The translations under genes were made by a program, and so were the position numbers. 35,451 nucleotides of DNA. It comes from Allolucifera butyrica. GTDB lineage: Bacteria; Bacillota; Negativicutes; Sporomusales; UPPP01. The notes under the pieces were generated by a model. It was not told the DNA's origin. It saw only the letters and a list, made by a program, of their open reading frames with translations, and made no database searches. The stretch lies in NCBI RefSeq assembly GCF_900476375.1, contig NZ_UPPP01000088.1, forward strand, positions 1-35,451. Direction: 5' to 3'. Below, piece by piece: positions 16,657 to 25,371 of the stretch. Position 1 is the first letter of the stretch, and each line of letters starts with the position of its first letter.

Positions 16657-16995
16657 GTGGATAAAAAATTTATAAAAAATATTGATTTCGCTAAAGTGGT
16701 TAATCTGGCCGGGCTGGTTGATTACCAGGCCGGCAGGGTGGTCAGCCTCACCTTGGTGCAGAACGACGCCCTCAGTCTGACTCTTTTCGCCTTTGGCCGG
16801 GGTGAAGGGGTCAGCACCCATTCGGCGCCCGGCGACGCTCTGGTTTACCTCCTGGACGGCCAGGCCGAAATCACCGTCGGCGGCCAAAAAGTAACAGCGA
16901 AAACCGGCGAGACCGTAGTCATGCCCGCCAACGTGCCCCATGGCCTGGACGCGGTGGAAAACTTCAAAATGCTGCTGGTGGTGGTGAAACAGTAA
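16657..16995 (+). CDS. Small cupin-domain protein
   Basis: 112 residues from GTG-16657; AAAGGAGG lies 8 nt ahead, and an overlapping ATG one base earlier soon hits a stop. A single cupin_2 barrel: motif 1 is degenerate (THSAPGDALVYLLDG, one His) and motif 2 is PANVPHGLDA with its His. Such small cupins bind a metal or small ligand and act as isomerases, sensors or storage proteins; the substrate is not evident. It is one of few plus-strand genes in this half of the window and is followed by a bidirectional terminator. Confidence 0.85.
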   Translation: MDKKFIKNIDFAKVVNLAGLVDYQAGRVVSLTLVQNDALSLTLFAFGRGEGVSTHSAPGDALVYLLDGQAEITVGGQKVTAKTGETVVMPANVPHGLDAVENFKMLLVVVKQ

Positions 16996-17000
16996 ACAGC

Positions 17001-17036
17001 AAAAAAGACTGTCTCAGAAACGAGACAGTCTTTTTT
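17001..17036. terminator. Bidirectional terminator between cupin and porin genes
   Basis: A perfect 15-bp stem (17001-17015 with 17022-17036) with a 6-nt loop; A6 at the left and T6 at the right give a T-run on both strands between two convergent stops. Confidence 0.92.
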
Positions 17037-17050
17037 GTCGTTAGACAAAA

Positions 17051-18373
17051 TTAGAACAAGAAGTTCAATTCGAGACGGGTAAAATTGTTGTCTTTAGCCT
17101 TTCCAGACGAAACCGTCGTGAGGTCCCAAGCATAAATAGCGTTAAAAATCAAGTTTTTAGCCAGGGCGTTGCTGTATTGGACATCATAGAACTTAACGTC
17201 GCTGCCAACAGGAGTCATAGCGCCCGACCAGTTGCCATCAATGGTATCAATCTCGTTTTTGTTGTATTCAGCAGCGAAGCCCCAACTGCCGGGAACGGCA
17301 GGATTACTGCCTTTATAAGCCAGACGGGCCACAATAGCTTTTGGCGTGGAACCGTTATTAGCCGCTTTCGCCGTAGCGCCGCTGTTTTGCCAGTAATCAG
17401 AAACGAATGCCCAATCAGGAGCAAACTTCCAAGTTACACCAGCGCCAGTAATGTCGATCAGGTCCGAACCCGATGCAACACCATTGTTGCTTTGACTCTT
17501 TACGTAATTTAAATCAAAGTTAAGGGTATTATCCGGTTTGTAATTATACTGCGCATAATACATATGGGCAACGTTGGCAAAAGTGCTAGGTTTATTAAAA
17601 TCAATATTGTTGACAGTACTAGCGTCGGCAAAGCCAAACTGCAGACTGCTTTTGCCGCCGGTCCATAACCCTTCCACACCATCAAAACCGCCGGTGGAAC
17701 CAGCCAGATACGTTGTCTGGCCAAGATTGAGGCTATACCGGCCCGCTTTGAAGCTTACCCCCGGCAACAAGTCTTTAAAATTGGCGTATACATCTGTAAT
17801 CACATTATTCTTGGTACTGGTAGAACCGTAAGTAGAACCGCTAGTAGTATCATAATAACTACCAAGTTCTTCATCTTTAACTAATGCATCCCGGAAATAG
17901 AAGCTAATGTTATCGGTTACCTGCGCATTACCGTAAATGCGGACCCGCTCGGTAAAGTTGGACGAGCCTGCATTTTGTTTATTAATGTAGCGCAGACGGG
18001 CGTCACCGCCCAGTTTGATGTTGCTGGCGTTGGCTTCCAGCTTGGACACCCGGACGCCAAGGCTGTTCAGCTCATCGGCAAATTCAGCCGAGAGTTTGCT
18101 GATCAGGGCTTTGTCTTCCGCGTTGGCTCTGTCGGAGCGGGAAATAGCCCGGCCGACCATCGACGCCATTTCATAACGGGTCATTACTTTGTCGCCGCGG
18201 AAGGTTCCGTCGCCATAACCGTCAATTATGCCGTCGGCAGCCAGTTTGGCCACGGCGCTGTATGCCCAGTGATGGGCAGGCACATCATCAAAAGGATTGG
18301 CAGCCGCAAATGCGGTGGTAGCGATCCCCAGCACAAATACCAGGGCCAGTACCATTATTAAACTTTTTTTCAT
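17051..18373 (-). CDS. SLH-domain outer-membrane porin (OmpM-like)
   Basis: 440 residues. A signal peptide (1-23, ending AFA-AA) is followed by one SLH domain (about 25-85: FDDVPAHHWAYSAVAKLAADGIIDGYGDGTFRGDKVMTR region), then a coiled coil (about 90-115), then a beta-rich part with alternating hydrophobic residues ending in NFLF with a C-terminal Phe, the mark of outer-membrane barrels. In Negativicutes such proteins tether the outer membrane to peptidoglycan-linked polyamine through SLH while forming a pore. A GGGGG site lies 7 nt before the ATG. The transcript probably starts near 18590, giving a leader over 200 nt. Strong evidence for a diderm host. Confidence 0.92.
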   Translation of the reverse strand: MKKSLIMVLALVFVLGIATTAFAAANPFDDVPAHHWAYSAVAKLAADGIIDGYGDGTFRGDKVMTRYEMASMVGRAISRSDRANAEDKALISKLSAEFADELNSLGVRVSKLEANASNIKLGGDARLRYINKQNAGSSNFTERVRIYGNAQVTDNISFYFRDALVKDEELGSYYDTTSGSTYGSTSTKNNVITDVYANFKDLLPGVSFKAGRYSLNLGQTTYLAGSTGGFDGVEGLWTGGKSSLQFGFADASTVNNIDFNKPSTFANVAHMYYAQYNYKPDNTLNFDLNYVKSQSNNGVASGSDLIDITGAGVTWKFAPDWAFVSDYWQNSGATAKAANNGSTPKAIVARLAYKGSNPAVPGSWGFAAEYNKNEIDTIDGNWSGAMTPVGSDVKFYDVQYSNALAKNLIFNAIYAWDLTTVSSGKAKDNNFTRLELNFLF

Positions 18374-18507
18374 TTCTTTTCCCCCTTAAGGCTTCGAGAA
18401 TTTTGTCTTGCGGTGGACCGGTACAACGTTGGGGGCACACATAAAGTATCCTGTGTTTCCTTTATCTTCCGGCCCAAAGTGTAAACTTGTCCACCTATCT
18501 TATTCAT
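18370..18507 (-). CDS. Possible 45-codon leader ORF overlapping the porin start
   Basis: An open frame from ATG-18507 (MNKIGGQVYTLGRKIKE...) ends at a TGA that overlaps the porin ATG in the arrangement ATGA. It has only a weak site (AAAGGG, too close to the ATG). The overlap would permit translational coupling to the porin, but the frame is short and could be chance. No homology is recognised. Confidence 0.2.
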   Translation of the reverse strand: MNKIGGQVYTLGRKIKETQDTLCVPPTLYRSTARQNSRSLKGEKK

Positions 18508-18518
18508 TGCCCTTTTCA

Positions 18519-18567
18519 GCGTTCCGGCCTTCGGGTTTCACCTCCTTCAAGCCTGTCCGGTCGACGC
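18519..18567 (-). promoter_or_regulatory. Hairpin in the porin leader
   Basis: In the minus-strand leader GCGT-CGA-CCGG pairs with CCGG-A-ACGC across a loop holding a GGAGGTGAAACCC stretch. It is a possible structured 5' UTR element. It matches none of the riboswitch consensus sequences that I can recall (c-di-GMP, SAM, cobalamin). Confidence 0.3.
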
Positions 18568-18596
18568 CAGAAGCAATGAACCAGAGTCAATACATG

Positions 18597-18625
18597 GTAA
18601 TATGTAAACCCATTGCCACATTCAA
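18597..18625 (-). promoter_or_regulatory. Candidate porin promoter
   Basis: The minus strand has TTGAAT (18625-18620), 17 bp and TATTAC (18602-18597). It lies 225 bp ahead of the porin start in the 343-bp gene-free stretch 18374-18716, which otherwise holds only the leader hairpin and the small ORF. Confidence 0.5.
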
Positions 18626-18716
18626 ATCAATCATACCTGAAAGGCAGGGTTCCCACTTTGCTTTTTTTATGAATATATCGGCTTTTTTTTAGGTCATCGT
18701 CAAAATTTGCAAAATT

Positions 18717-19754
18717 TTATAGGCCAATACCGTTTTGCAGCCGGAATTGTGACGGCGACAGACCGGTATATTTTTTAAAAGTCCGGATGAAATGGGTAAT
18801 ATCCCTGTACCCGACTTCAAAGGTCACTTCCGTCACCGTCTTTTCGGGACAAGATAAAAACTCCATGGCTTTTTGCATCCGGACTTTGGACCGGTAATGG
18901 ACAAAGGTCTGCCCGGTTTGCGCTTTAAACAGCTGGCTGAAATAGGAGGCATTGAGTCCCACCTTACGGCTGACCTCCACCAGGGAAACCTCGCTGTTAT
19001 AATTTTCTTTCACATAGTTTTTGGCCATGTGGATCAGATTGTAGTCGGCATTGCGCTTCCGGTTCCTAATCATCCGGATAATTAACTGTTCCGTATCCAA
19101 AAACCATTGATATAATTCGTTATGAGTGCGCCCTGTAAAAGGAGGAAGCTGAATGTCCAGAGCATAACCCATGCGCTGCGACAGCTTGCCGACGAGGATG
19201 TGAAACAGTTCCTCCGCCGTCCGGCGGCAATAGGCCAAACTACAAACGCCAAAATTTTTAAACAGCAGGCGGCAGGCCTCATCCAGCTCAGGTTCGCTAT
19301 CTTCCCATACGCCCCGGTCTAATAATTGCAGCGCGCCCTCCAGGACGGAAAATGGGATGTAGGAAGACTGTTCCTCGGCCACCTGCCCGCTGCCCAGGCT
19401 TTGGGCAATGGTCCGCAGAACCATGCTGGGCGTCACCGGTTTGGAAATATACCCCTGAATTCCCAGACCTAAGGCCCCTTCGGCATATTCAAAATCATCA
19501 TACCCCACCAGCATGAACAGGGCACAATCCGGCCATAGCTTATGCACCCTGGCGCAAAGGTCCAGCCCGTCCATCTTAGGCATATGGATATCGGTTATAA
19601 CGGCATCGGCGGGGTTCCGGGACAGTAAAACCAGCGCTTCTTCGCCATTGGCGGCTTCCCGGACTTCCGCCACCGGTAAAGCCGATTGTTTTAAAATGGC
19701 CTGCAACCTGGCCCGGTCTTCCTGTTCTTCATCGACGATCAGCACGGAATACAT
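18717..19754 (-). CDS. Orphan response regulator, CheY-like receiver plus AraC-type DNA-binding domain (YesN-like)
   Basis: 345 residues. The receiver (1 to about 120) has acidic D8/E9, phospho-acceptor D55 in VITDIHMPKMDG and K105 in YISKP. The conserved Ser/Thr normally before GYDDF is replaced by V83 (FMLVGYDDF), so switching may be atypical. A middle segment (130-235) is unassigned. The C-terminal AraC domain (about 240-340) has two HTH motifs (VSLVEVSRKVGLNASYFSQLFK and VTFEVGYRDITHFIRTFKKYTG). YesN proteins often control carbohydrate genes. No sensor kinase is adjacent. AGGAGGG lies 5 nt ahead of the ATG. It is divergent from a starch-binding-module gene across a region with 11-bp direct repeats, a likely target. 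Confidence 0.9.
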   Translation of the reverse strand: MYSVLIVDEEQEDRARLQAILKQSALPVAEVREAANGEEALVLLSRNPADAVITDIHMPKMDGLDLCARVHKLWPDCALFMLVGYDDFEYAEGALGLGIQGYISKPVTPSMVLRTIAQSLGSGQVAEEQSSYIPFSVLEGALQLLDRGVWEDSEPELDEACRLLFKNFGVCSLAYCRRTAEELFHILVGKLSQRMGYALDIQLPPFTGRTHNELYQWFLDTEQLIIRMIRNRKRNADYNLIHMAKNYVKENYNSEVSLVEVSRKVGLNASYFSQLFKAQTGQTFVHYRSKVRMQKAMEFLSCPEKTVTEVTFEVGYRDITHFIRTFKKYTGLSPSQFRLQNGIGL

Positions 19755-19782
19755 GGGTTCCCTCCTGGCACCTTATATTTCC

Positions 19783-19811
19783 ATTATACCCAGGCCGTCC
19801 CATGTTGTCGC
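19783..19811 (-). promoter_or_regulatory. Promoter of the orphan response regulator gene
   Basis: The minus strand has GCGACA (19811-19806), 17 bp and a perfect TATAAT (19788-19783), about 30 bp ahead of the start codon. The weak -35 suggests an activator. Confidence 0.55.
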
Positions 19812-19824
19812 TAGTTTTTTGCCG

Positions 19825-19857
19825 ATTTTACATAATCTTTACAAATTCTTTACAAAT
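19825..19857. repeat. Three 11-bp direct repeats in the divergent intergenic region (candidate operator)
   Basis: TCTTTACAAAT occurs twice back to back (19836-19846, 19847-19857), preceded in phase by the imperfect ATTTTACATAA (19825-19835). The 11-bp period places the units on one helix face. It lies 14-46 bp upstream of the regulator's -35 box and also upstream of the starch-binding gene. Confidence 0.6.
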
Positions 19858-19974
19858 CATCCGGGCAATTGTCTGTTTCCCCGCCAGGCCGGGCTAAAAA
19901 GTTTTCCGGATTTTTCACATTTTTTTCTTCCTTATGCAGAAAATAGCTCTATCAGACAAAAGGAGGAACGGTGT

Positions 19975-20289
19975 ATGCGCAAAAAAATTAATAATGATTA
20001 TCTGCCGAATGGAGTCTTAACGATCCCGGCGCATCCCCGCGCCCACGATTCGGTAAAAATCGTTTACAACGGGTTACTGCTGCAAAACGGGGCCACGCAA
20101 GTCTATGCCCATGCCGGCTTTGGCGCGGACTGGCAGAATGCCGGCGATTACCGGATGACCCGGAGCGACGGTGGCTTTGAAGCGGCGATCCCGGTTATTC
20201 AGGCGGACACTTTGCAGCTTGCCTTCAGAGATGGCGCCAGCAACTGGGACAACAACAGCGGCAAAAATTACACCTATTTCATCCGCTGA
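19975..20289 (+). CDS. Stand-alone carbohydrate-binding module protein (CBM25/53-type starch-binding fold)
   Basis: 104 residues from ATG-19975, with AGGAGG 8 nt ahead. The whole protein is one beta-sandwich module: VKIVYNGLLLQNGATQVYAHAGFG, then WQNAGDYRM and LAFRDGASNWDNNSGKNYTY, the tryptophan/aromatic pattern of starch-binding CBM25-like domains. It has no catalytic domain, signal peptide or membrane segment, so it is probably cytoplasmic. It might bind glycogen-like polymer or act with an enzyme encoded elsewhere. It is divergent from the YesN-like regulator. Its stop codon lies inside dispersed-repeat copy C. Confidence 0.78.
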   Translation: MRKKINNDYLPNGVLTIPAHPRAHDSVKIVYNGLLLQNGATQVYAHAGFGADWQNAGDYRMTRSDGGFEAAIPVIQADTLQLAFRDGASNWDNNSGKNYTYFIR

Positions 20290-20325
20290 CGCGTCTTTTG
20301 GCGTAAAGCGCAGGACACAGGGTAC
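20283..20325 (+). repeat. Dispersed intergenic repeat, copy C
   Basis: CCGCTGACGCG, TTTTGG, AAAGCGCAGGACACAGGG. It lacks the CTGTAAG/A-run start of copies A and B. It begins within the last codons of the CBM gene, and its TGA supplies that gene's stop. Confidence 0.5.
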
Positions 20326-20333
20326 AAAAAAGA

Positions 20334-20376
20334 GGATTGCCTGAAAAGTACTGATACTTTTTAGGCAATCCCTTTT
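20334..20376. terminator. Terminator between CBM and DUF1624 genes
   Basis: A 17-bp stem with one G-U (20334-20350 with 20355-20371) and a 4-nt loop is followed by CTTTTT on the plus strand. It lies between convergent genes. Confidence 0.88.
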
Positions 20377-20385
20377 TAACTGATA

Positions 20386-21078
20386 TTATTGCCAGAACAG
20401 CCGGGACCAGCCCCATAAAAGAGCCAGCAATACCGGCTGATGCAGCAAATAAACGGCTAAAGAATGTCTTCCCAGCCTTGTAATCCCGCTCCGGCTCGCC
20501 TCGATTCCAAGCAGACTGCGTTTACGGGCATACAGAACATTGCCGGCCGCAGTGCCTAATAAGAAAATGCCGTACCACGGCAGCAAGGGATAATAATCTA
20601 CAGAGTAAAAGGAGTCATAGGTGAGGCCGACCGACAGAAAATAATGGGAAGTCACCGGAATGGATGGAACAAAGGCGCCTAAGGCCAACACCGGCACACT
20701 GGCCAGGACAGCCAGCCACGGACGCATTTTACGTACCAGCGGCGCCGTCATCAGGCTGACTCCCAGGAGGTGCAATATGCCAAACCGTATGTAGGAACCG
20801 GCATCGTAAAAATAAGTTATTACCGTCAGGAACATGCCCCAGGCAAAAATCTCCAGGCCATGCCGCACATTCCGTCTGCCTATTGTACTGCAGACGCCTG
20901 ATATGACCATGAATAAAACAGCCGCCAGTTTCCCCTCGTAATACCAGAAACCCGACAAATAATCCAGCGGCCGGGAATGAAAAGTCCGCAAATCATATAC
21001 CGCATGGAACACCACCATCAGCAAGATGGCAATCCCTCTTAGAAAGTCAATTTCCCATATCCTGTTCGTTTCTTTCAT
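20386..21078 (-). CDS. DUF1624/heparan-alpha-glucosaminide N-acetyltransferase-like membrane protein
   Basis: 230 residues, strongly hydrophobic with about six or seven membrane segments. It opens RIWEIDFLRGIAILLMVVFHAVYDL, the D-x-x-R-G and downstream His of the HGSNAT/DUF1624 group (COG3503), and ends LGRHSLAVYLLHQPVLL, as in acyltransferase-3-like proteins. It may acylate an extracytoplasmic glycan, but the bacterial members are uncharacterised. A GAGG site lies ahead of the ATG. The neighbouring exchanger gene ends 28 bp upstream on the same strand, so they may be co-transcribed. Confidence 0.82.
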   Translation of the reverse strand: MKETNRIWEIDFLRGIAILLMVVFHAVYDLRTFHSRPLDYLSGFWYYEGKLAAVLFMVISGVCSTIGRRNVRHGLEIFAWGMFLTVITYFYDAGSYIRFGILHLLGVSLMTAPLVRKMRPWLAVLASVPVLALGAFVPSIPVTSHYFLSVGLTYDSFYSVDYYPLLPWYGIFLLGTAAGNVLYARKRSLLGIEASRSGITRLGRHSLAVYLLHQPVLLALLWGWSRLFWQ

Positions 21079-21105
21079 TCCCGACGCCTCTTTATAAAAA
21101 TAAAC

Positions 21106-22122
21106 TCAGCCGGTAAACCGTCCCGTCCAGCGCACGTAAAATACGATGGCGGCAAAAAGCAAATAAAATACGGCGGCCAGTGACAACCGCCCGGCAGAAA
21201 ATGTCCTCCGCCGCAAGGTCAGCCATAAATAGGCGATTGACAAAAGGGCCGTTATCGCTGCCAGAATCAGATAAAGGTCAAACCGCCAGGCCGTAAACAA
21301 GATGCCCAGGCCGCTGGGAATGGTAGCCTGAATCATCATGGAACCGCTGACATTCCCCAAAGCCAGCCGCTCCTTGCCTTGCCTGATCCAGATCAGCGCG
21401 TTTAATATTTCCGGCAGTTCTGTAGCCAACGGACTTAAAAATAAAGCAATAAAATGGGACGGCACATTAAGCAGGCCGCTGATGAGTTCCAACCGCTTCA
21501 CAAAAAGCTGGGAGCCGATAAATATGAGCAGCAGCGATAAAGCGGTCTGAACCAAAACCCAGCCCGTTTCCGGTTCGTTCCGGCGGGGCCGAAATTTTAG
21601 CGGCTCCGGTTCCACCGGTTCCGCTTCTTCGCCGGCGGCATGCATCTCTTTATAGATGTATCCTCCGTAGGCAAGAAAGAACAGCAGACCCAGCCAGCGT
21701 TTAGCCGGAAACGTGACTAACCCCAGTAATCCATTCAAAAAAAAGAGGCCGGAAAACCACAATTGGTCACCGCTAAGTTTATCGTCATTTACATCCACTG
21801 CATAACTTAACGCCTGCCGCCGGCGAAACAGGATCATACTCCAGCCGATAACGGCATAGCCAATCGTGCTGAGGATTAGCGGACCGCCCAGTGCCGCGCC
21901 GACACCAATATTTTTTTCGCCGGCATTCGCACCGAATACGACAGCGACTAAAGTAACGGTGCTTTCCGGCAGGGCTGTACCGAAAGCCGCCAGCACCGTC
22001 CCTACGGCCTGGCCGGCGATGTTAAATTTTTTCCCTACCCATTCAATGCCGTTGACAAACAGCTCACAACTGATGTAAATCAGTCCGGCGGAAGCCGCCA
22101 GAATCAATACCGTGTCCAGCAT
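21106..22122 (-). CDS. Sodium/calcium exchanger family (CaCA, YrbG-like) membrane protein
   Basis: 338 residues in two similar halves with about ten membrane segments. The alpha repeats are visible: AFGTALPESTVTL in the first half and SPLATELPEILNAL in the second, with the conserved acidic residues E53-type and GNVSGSM-like loops. The halves are linked by an acidic cytoplasmic loop (GEEAEPVEPEP). Such proteins exchange Ca2+ for Na+ or H+. GGAGGGAG lies 4 nt before the ATG. Ion specificity is inferred from family only. Confidence 0.88.
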   Translation of the reverse strand: MLDTVLILAASAGLIYISCELFVNGIEWVGKKFNIAGQAVGTVLAAFGTALPESTVTLVAVVFGANAGEKNIGVGAALGGPLILSTIGYAVIGWSMILFRRRQALSYAVDVNDDKLSGDQLWFSGLFFLNGLLGLVTFPAKRWLGLLFFLAYGGYIYKEMHAAGEEAEPVEPEPLKFRPRRNEPETGWVLVQTALSLLLIFIGSQLFVKRLELISGLLNVPSHFIALFLSPLATELPEILNALIWIRQGKERLALGNVSGSMMIQATIPSGLGILFTAWRFDLYLILAAITALLSIAYLWLTLRRRTFSAGRLSLAAVFYLLFAAIVFYVRWTGRFTG

Positions 22123-22238
22123 GTTCTCCCTCCGTATAGCGATCTAGAACTATTCATTCCCTCCCGCTATCAGGTCTATGCGTGCCGGACTCCCGCACTG
22201 GCAGGTAAGAACTGCCAATCGAGCCTTATCAATGCCGT

Positions 22239-22826
22239 TTAAAAGTAACGGTCAATAATCTTTTCCGCCAGGCGTTTCGCCGCATTGGCCTGCGCAATAA
22301 GCACCATAACCGTTAAAAATAAGTCTGCCATCTCCCGGTTATCGGCATTTTCAATATCCAGCGTTTTTTGCCGGATGTATTCCCACTTCTCGGGAAAATG
22401 GCTGCTAAATTCGTCTAGTTGGTTTTTCTTCAGTTCCAGATAAATATCATAAATCGTCTCCAGGGAAATAATATCGTCTTCCGTTGTGGACATATCCCGC
22501 AGGACGGGCTGAAACAACCGCTTTATGTCCTGAATAGTCAGGACATTTTTTAAATGATACATCAGAATCAGCAACATGACATGTTCTTTATTATACTTTT
22601 TGTTCTTAGGCGGTACAAGGAGTTCATCTTTGGTATAGTTGTTCACCATAGTTTTGGTAAAAATCTTATCGTTTGCCTCGCGTTTGGACGACTGCAGCTT
22701 CCCGTTTAAAAAAGTAATCAGCTGATCCATATACAAATCCATAGCGGGTATATCCGTCCCTTTAATATCCTCCGACAGACAAAGCGCGTCAATTAAGCCG
22801 CAAATATCTCCCCGGTCCAATTTCAT
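22239..22826 (-). CDS. DUF1836 protein with MerR-like helix-turn-helix
   Basis: 195 residues. The N-terminal 110 residues (MKLDRGDICGLIDAL..., then IFTKTMVNNYTKDELLVPPKNKKYNKEHVMLLILMYHLKNVLTIQDIKRLF region) match the DUF1836 pattern, a MerR-like HTH found in Firmicutes. The C-terminal part is helical with no recognised motif. It is presumably a cytoplasmic regulator with unknown target. AGAGGGAAG precedes the ATG. It is monocistronic by position: 116 bp to the exchanger gene and a terminator upstream. Confidence 0.8.
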   Translation of the reverse strand: MKLDRGDICGLIDALCLSEDIKGTDIPAMDLYMDQLITFLNGKLQSSKREANDKIFTKTMVNNYTKDELLVPPKNKKYNKEHVMLLILMYHLKNVLTIQDIKRLFQPVLRDMSTTEDDIISLETIYDIYLELKKNQLDEFSSHFPEKWEYIRQKTLDIENADNREMADLFLTVMVLIAQANAAKRLAEKIIDRYF

Positions 22827-22924
22827 TGAACTTCCCTCTCTTCCAGTTACAAACGGCCGCGGCAGCTTGTACCAAATTTCTACATTCTCTGTTGTTGCTC
22901 AAAATCCTCTACCTTTTCCGGTTC

Positions 22925-22969
22925 AGTAAAAGAACGTTGCGGCCGCCTTACAGCAGCCACAACGTTCTT
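22925..22969 (-). terminator. Terminator of the htrA gene
   Basis: The minus strand has a 10-bp stem AAGAACGTTG/CAACGTTCTT (22969-22960 with 22939-22930) extended by inner GC pairs, then TTTTAC. It lies 45 bp after the protease stop. Confidence 0.8.
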
Positions 22970-23014
22970 AAAAACATCGCACCTTCTGCTTAACGGAGCC
23001 TGGTAAGCTCTGTT

Positions 23015-24145
<1,131 letters not shown>

Positions 24146-24177
24146 AGTCTTCAACCTCCAAACTTCTGGTTTCTTAC

Positions 24178-24209
24178 ATGGTAACAAAAGATTATGAAGA
24201 AAATATGAA
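24178..24209 (-). promoter_or_regulatory. htrA promoter with TTCATA-N5-TTCATA direct repeat
   Basis: The minus strand has TTCATA (24209-24204), 5 bp, TTCATA (24198-24193), 9 bp, then -10 TACCAT (24183-24178). The repeats have an 11-bp period and take the place of a -35 box, as in PhoB-class activated promoters. The two-component operon has the same layout with identical spacing. Confidence 0.75.
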
Positions 24210-24234
24210 CAAGTTATAAAAAATCAATGAATTT

Positions 24235-25371
24235 TCAAGTTTCCTTTACCGGTAAATAAACATAAAACGTACTGCCGCTGCCGACTTCGCTCTTTACCTC
24301 CACAAATCCGCCATGGACGCCTACCAATTGCTTTACGATCGCCAAGCCGATTCCCGTCCCCCCGCTTTTCCGGTCCCGGGCTGTATCGGCCCGGTAAAAA
24401 TGATTAAAGATGCACGGTAAATCCGCCGGCGCAATTCCTGAACCGGTATCGGCCACCGCCAGCATGACCCAATCCTGTTCCCGGCGCCGTTCAGGAGAAA
24501 CGGTAACCGTAATCAGGCCGTTTTCCGGCGTATAACGGAGCGCGTTGGCTAATAAATTATAAAGCACCTGATTGATCCGCCGGCTGTCGCCAAATATCGG
24601 CGGCACCGGTGCCAGCCGGGATTCCAGACGAATCTTCTTTTCTTCCGCCAGCGGCTCCAGCATATGCAATGCCCGGGTAACAATGAGACTGATATCGACC
24701 GGTTCTTTATCAAGCTGCAATTGACCGGCTTCCGCCAGGGATAAATCCCGCAGGTCATGAATCAGCTTGTTCAAATGAGTCGTCTCTTCATATAATGACC
24801 CCAGTTGTTCTTTGTCATTGGCGACGACCCCCTCCAGCATTCCCTCCAGATTGCCCTGAATCACCGCCAGCGGCGTCTTTAATTCATGGGCAATATCGGC
24901 CAGCAGACGCTGCCGCAGGCGGGTATTTTCCGCCAGCGCCGCCGACATGCGGTTAAAAGCCTGGGCCAGTTGTCCCACTTCCCCGCGGCTTTCCACCTCT
25001 ACCTTCTGGTCAAAATTACCCTTTTTAATCTCTTCTGTGGCCATACTCAGCTTGCGCAGGGGCACGGTTATGCTCCGGGCCAGCGCATAACTGGTCAAAA
25101 GGCCAATGAGCGAAATAAAAGCCCCCACGCCTATCAGCGATTCGTGCATAGATGACAGAAAATCCTGCTCCGGCCGGCCGATTATAACACTTTGCCCGTC
25201 GCGGGTAATATAAACAACCACATCTCGGCCGCCGTTATTCATGTGATACGCCAGCAGATACTGCTGAAAATGAAAGTTCATCTGCTCATTGGCCAGATAG
25301 GTTAAAAGCAGGACCGTGCCCATAATCAACAGAAACATCAGGCCCATAATCCGGTATAGAATACTATTCAT
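24235..25371 (-). CDS. Sensor histidine kinase (envelope-stress type)
   Basis: 378 residues. TM1 (about 8-27), a short 50-residue extracytoplasmic loop, TM2 (about 78-97), HAMP (98-150), a HisKA domain with phospho-acceptor H162 in IAHELKTPLAV, then HATPase with N box (NLLANALRYTP), G1 (DTGSGIAPADL) and G2 (GGTGIGLAIVKQL). Its start overlaps the response-regulator stop by 8 bp. The short sensor loop suggests sensing at or within the membrane rather than a solute-binding domain. It is followed by htrA, whose promoter has the shared site, which points to a role comparable to CssS or BaeS. The signal is not known. Confidence 0.93.
   Translation of the reverse strand: MNSILYRIMGLMFLLIMGTVLLLTYLANEQMNFHFQQYLLAYHMNNGGRDVVVYITRDGQSVIIGRPEQDFLSSMHESLIGVGAFISLIGLLTSYALARSITVPLRKLSMATEEIKKGNFDQKVEVESRGEVGQLAQAFNRMSAALAENTRLRQRLLADIAHELKTPLAVIQGNLEGMLEGVVANDKEQLGSLYEETTHLNKLIHDLRDLSLAEAGQLQLDKEPVDISLIVTRALHMLEPLAEEKKIRLESRLAPVPPIFGDSRRINQVLYNLLANALRYTPENGLITVTVSPERRREQDWVMLAVADTGSGIAPADLPCIFNHFYRADTARDRKSGGTGIGLAIVKQLVGVHGGFVEVKSEVGSGSTFYVYLPVKET

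Noticed and set aside
18519..18567. Known riboswitch (c-di-GMP, SAM, cobalamin) in the porin leader
   Set aside because: Some words look alike (GGAGG, GTGAAACCC) but the conserved cores of those aptamers are missing.
18408..18692. Plus-strand frame in the porin leader
   Set aside because: No ribosome binding site and it is antisense to the leader and promoter.
19513..19974. 154-codon extension of the CBM gene across the response regulator
   Set aside because: It is antisense to the regulator and crosses the intergenic repeats; AGGAGG before ATG-19975 sets the start.
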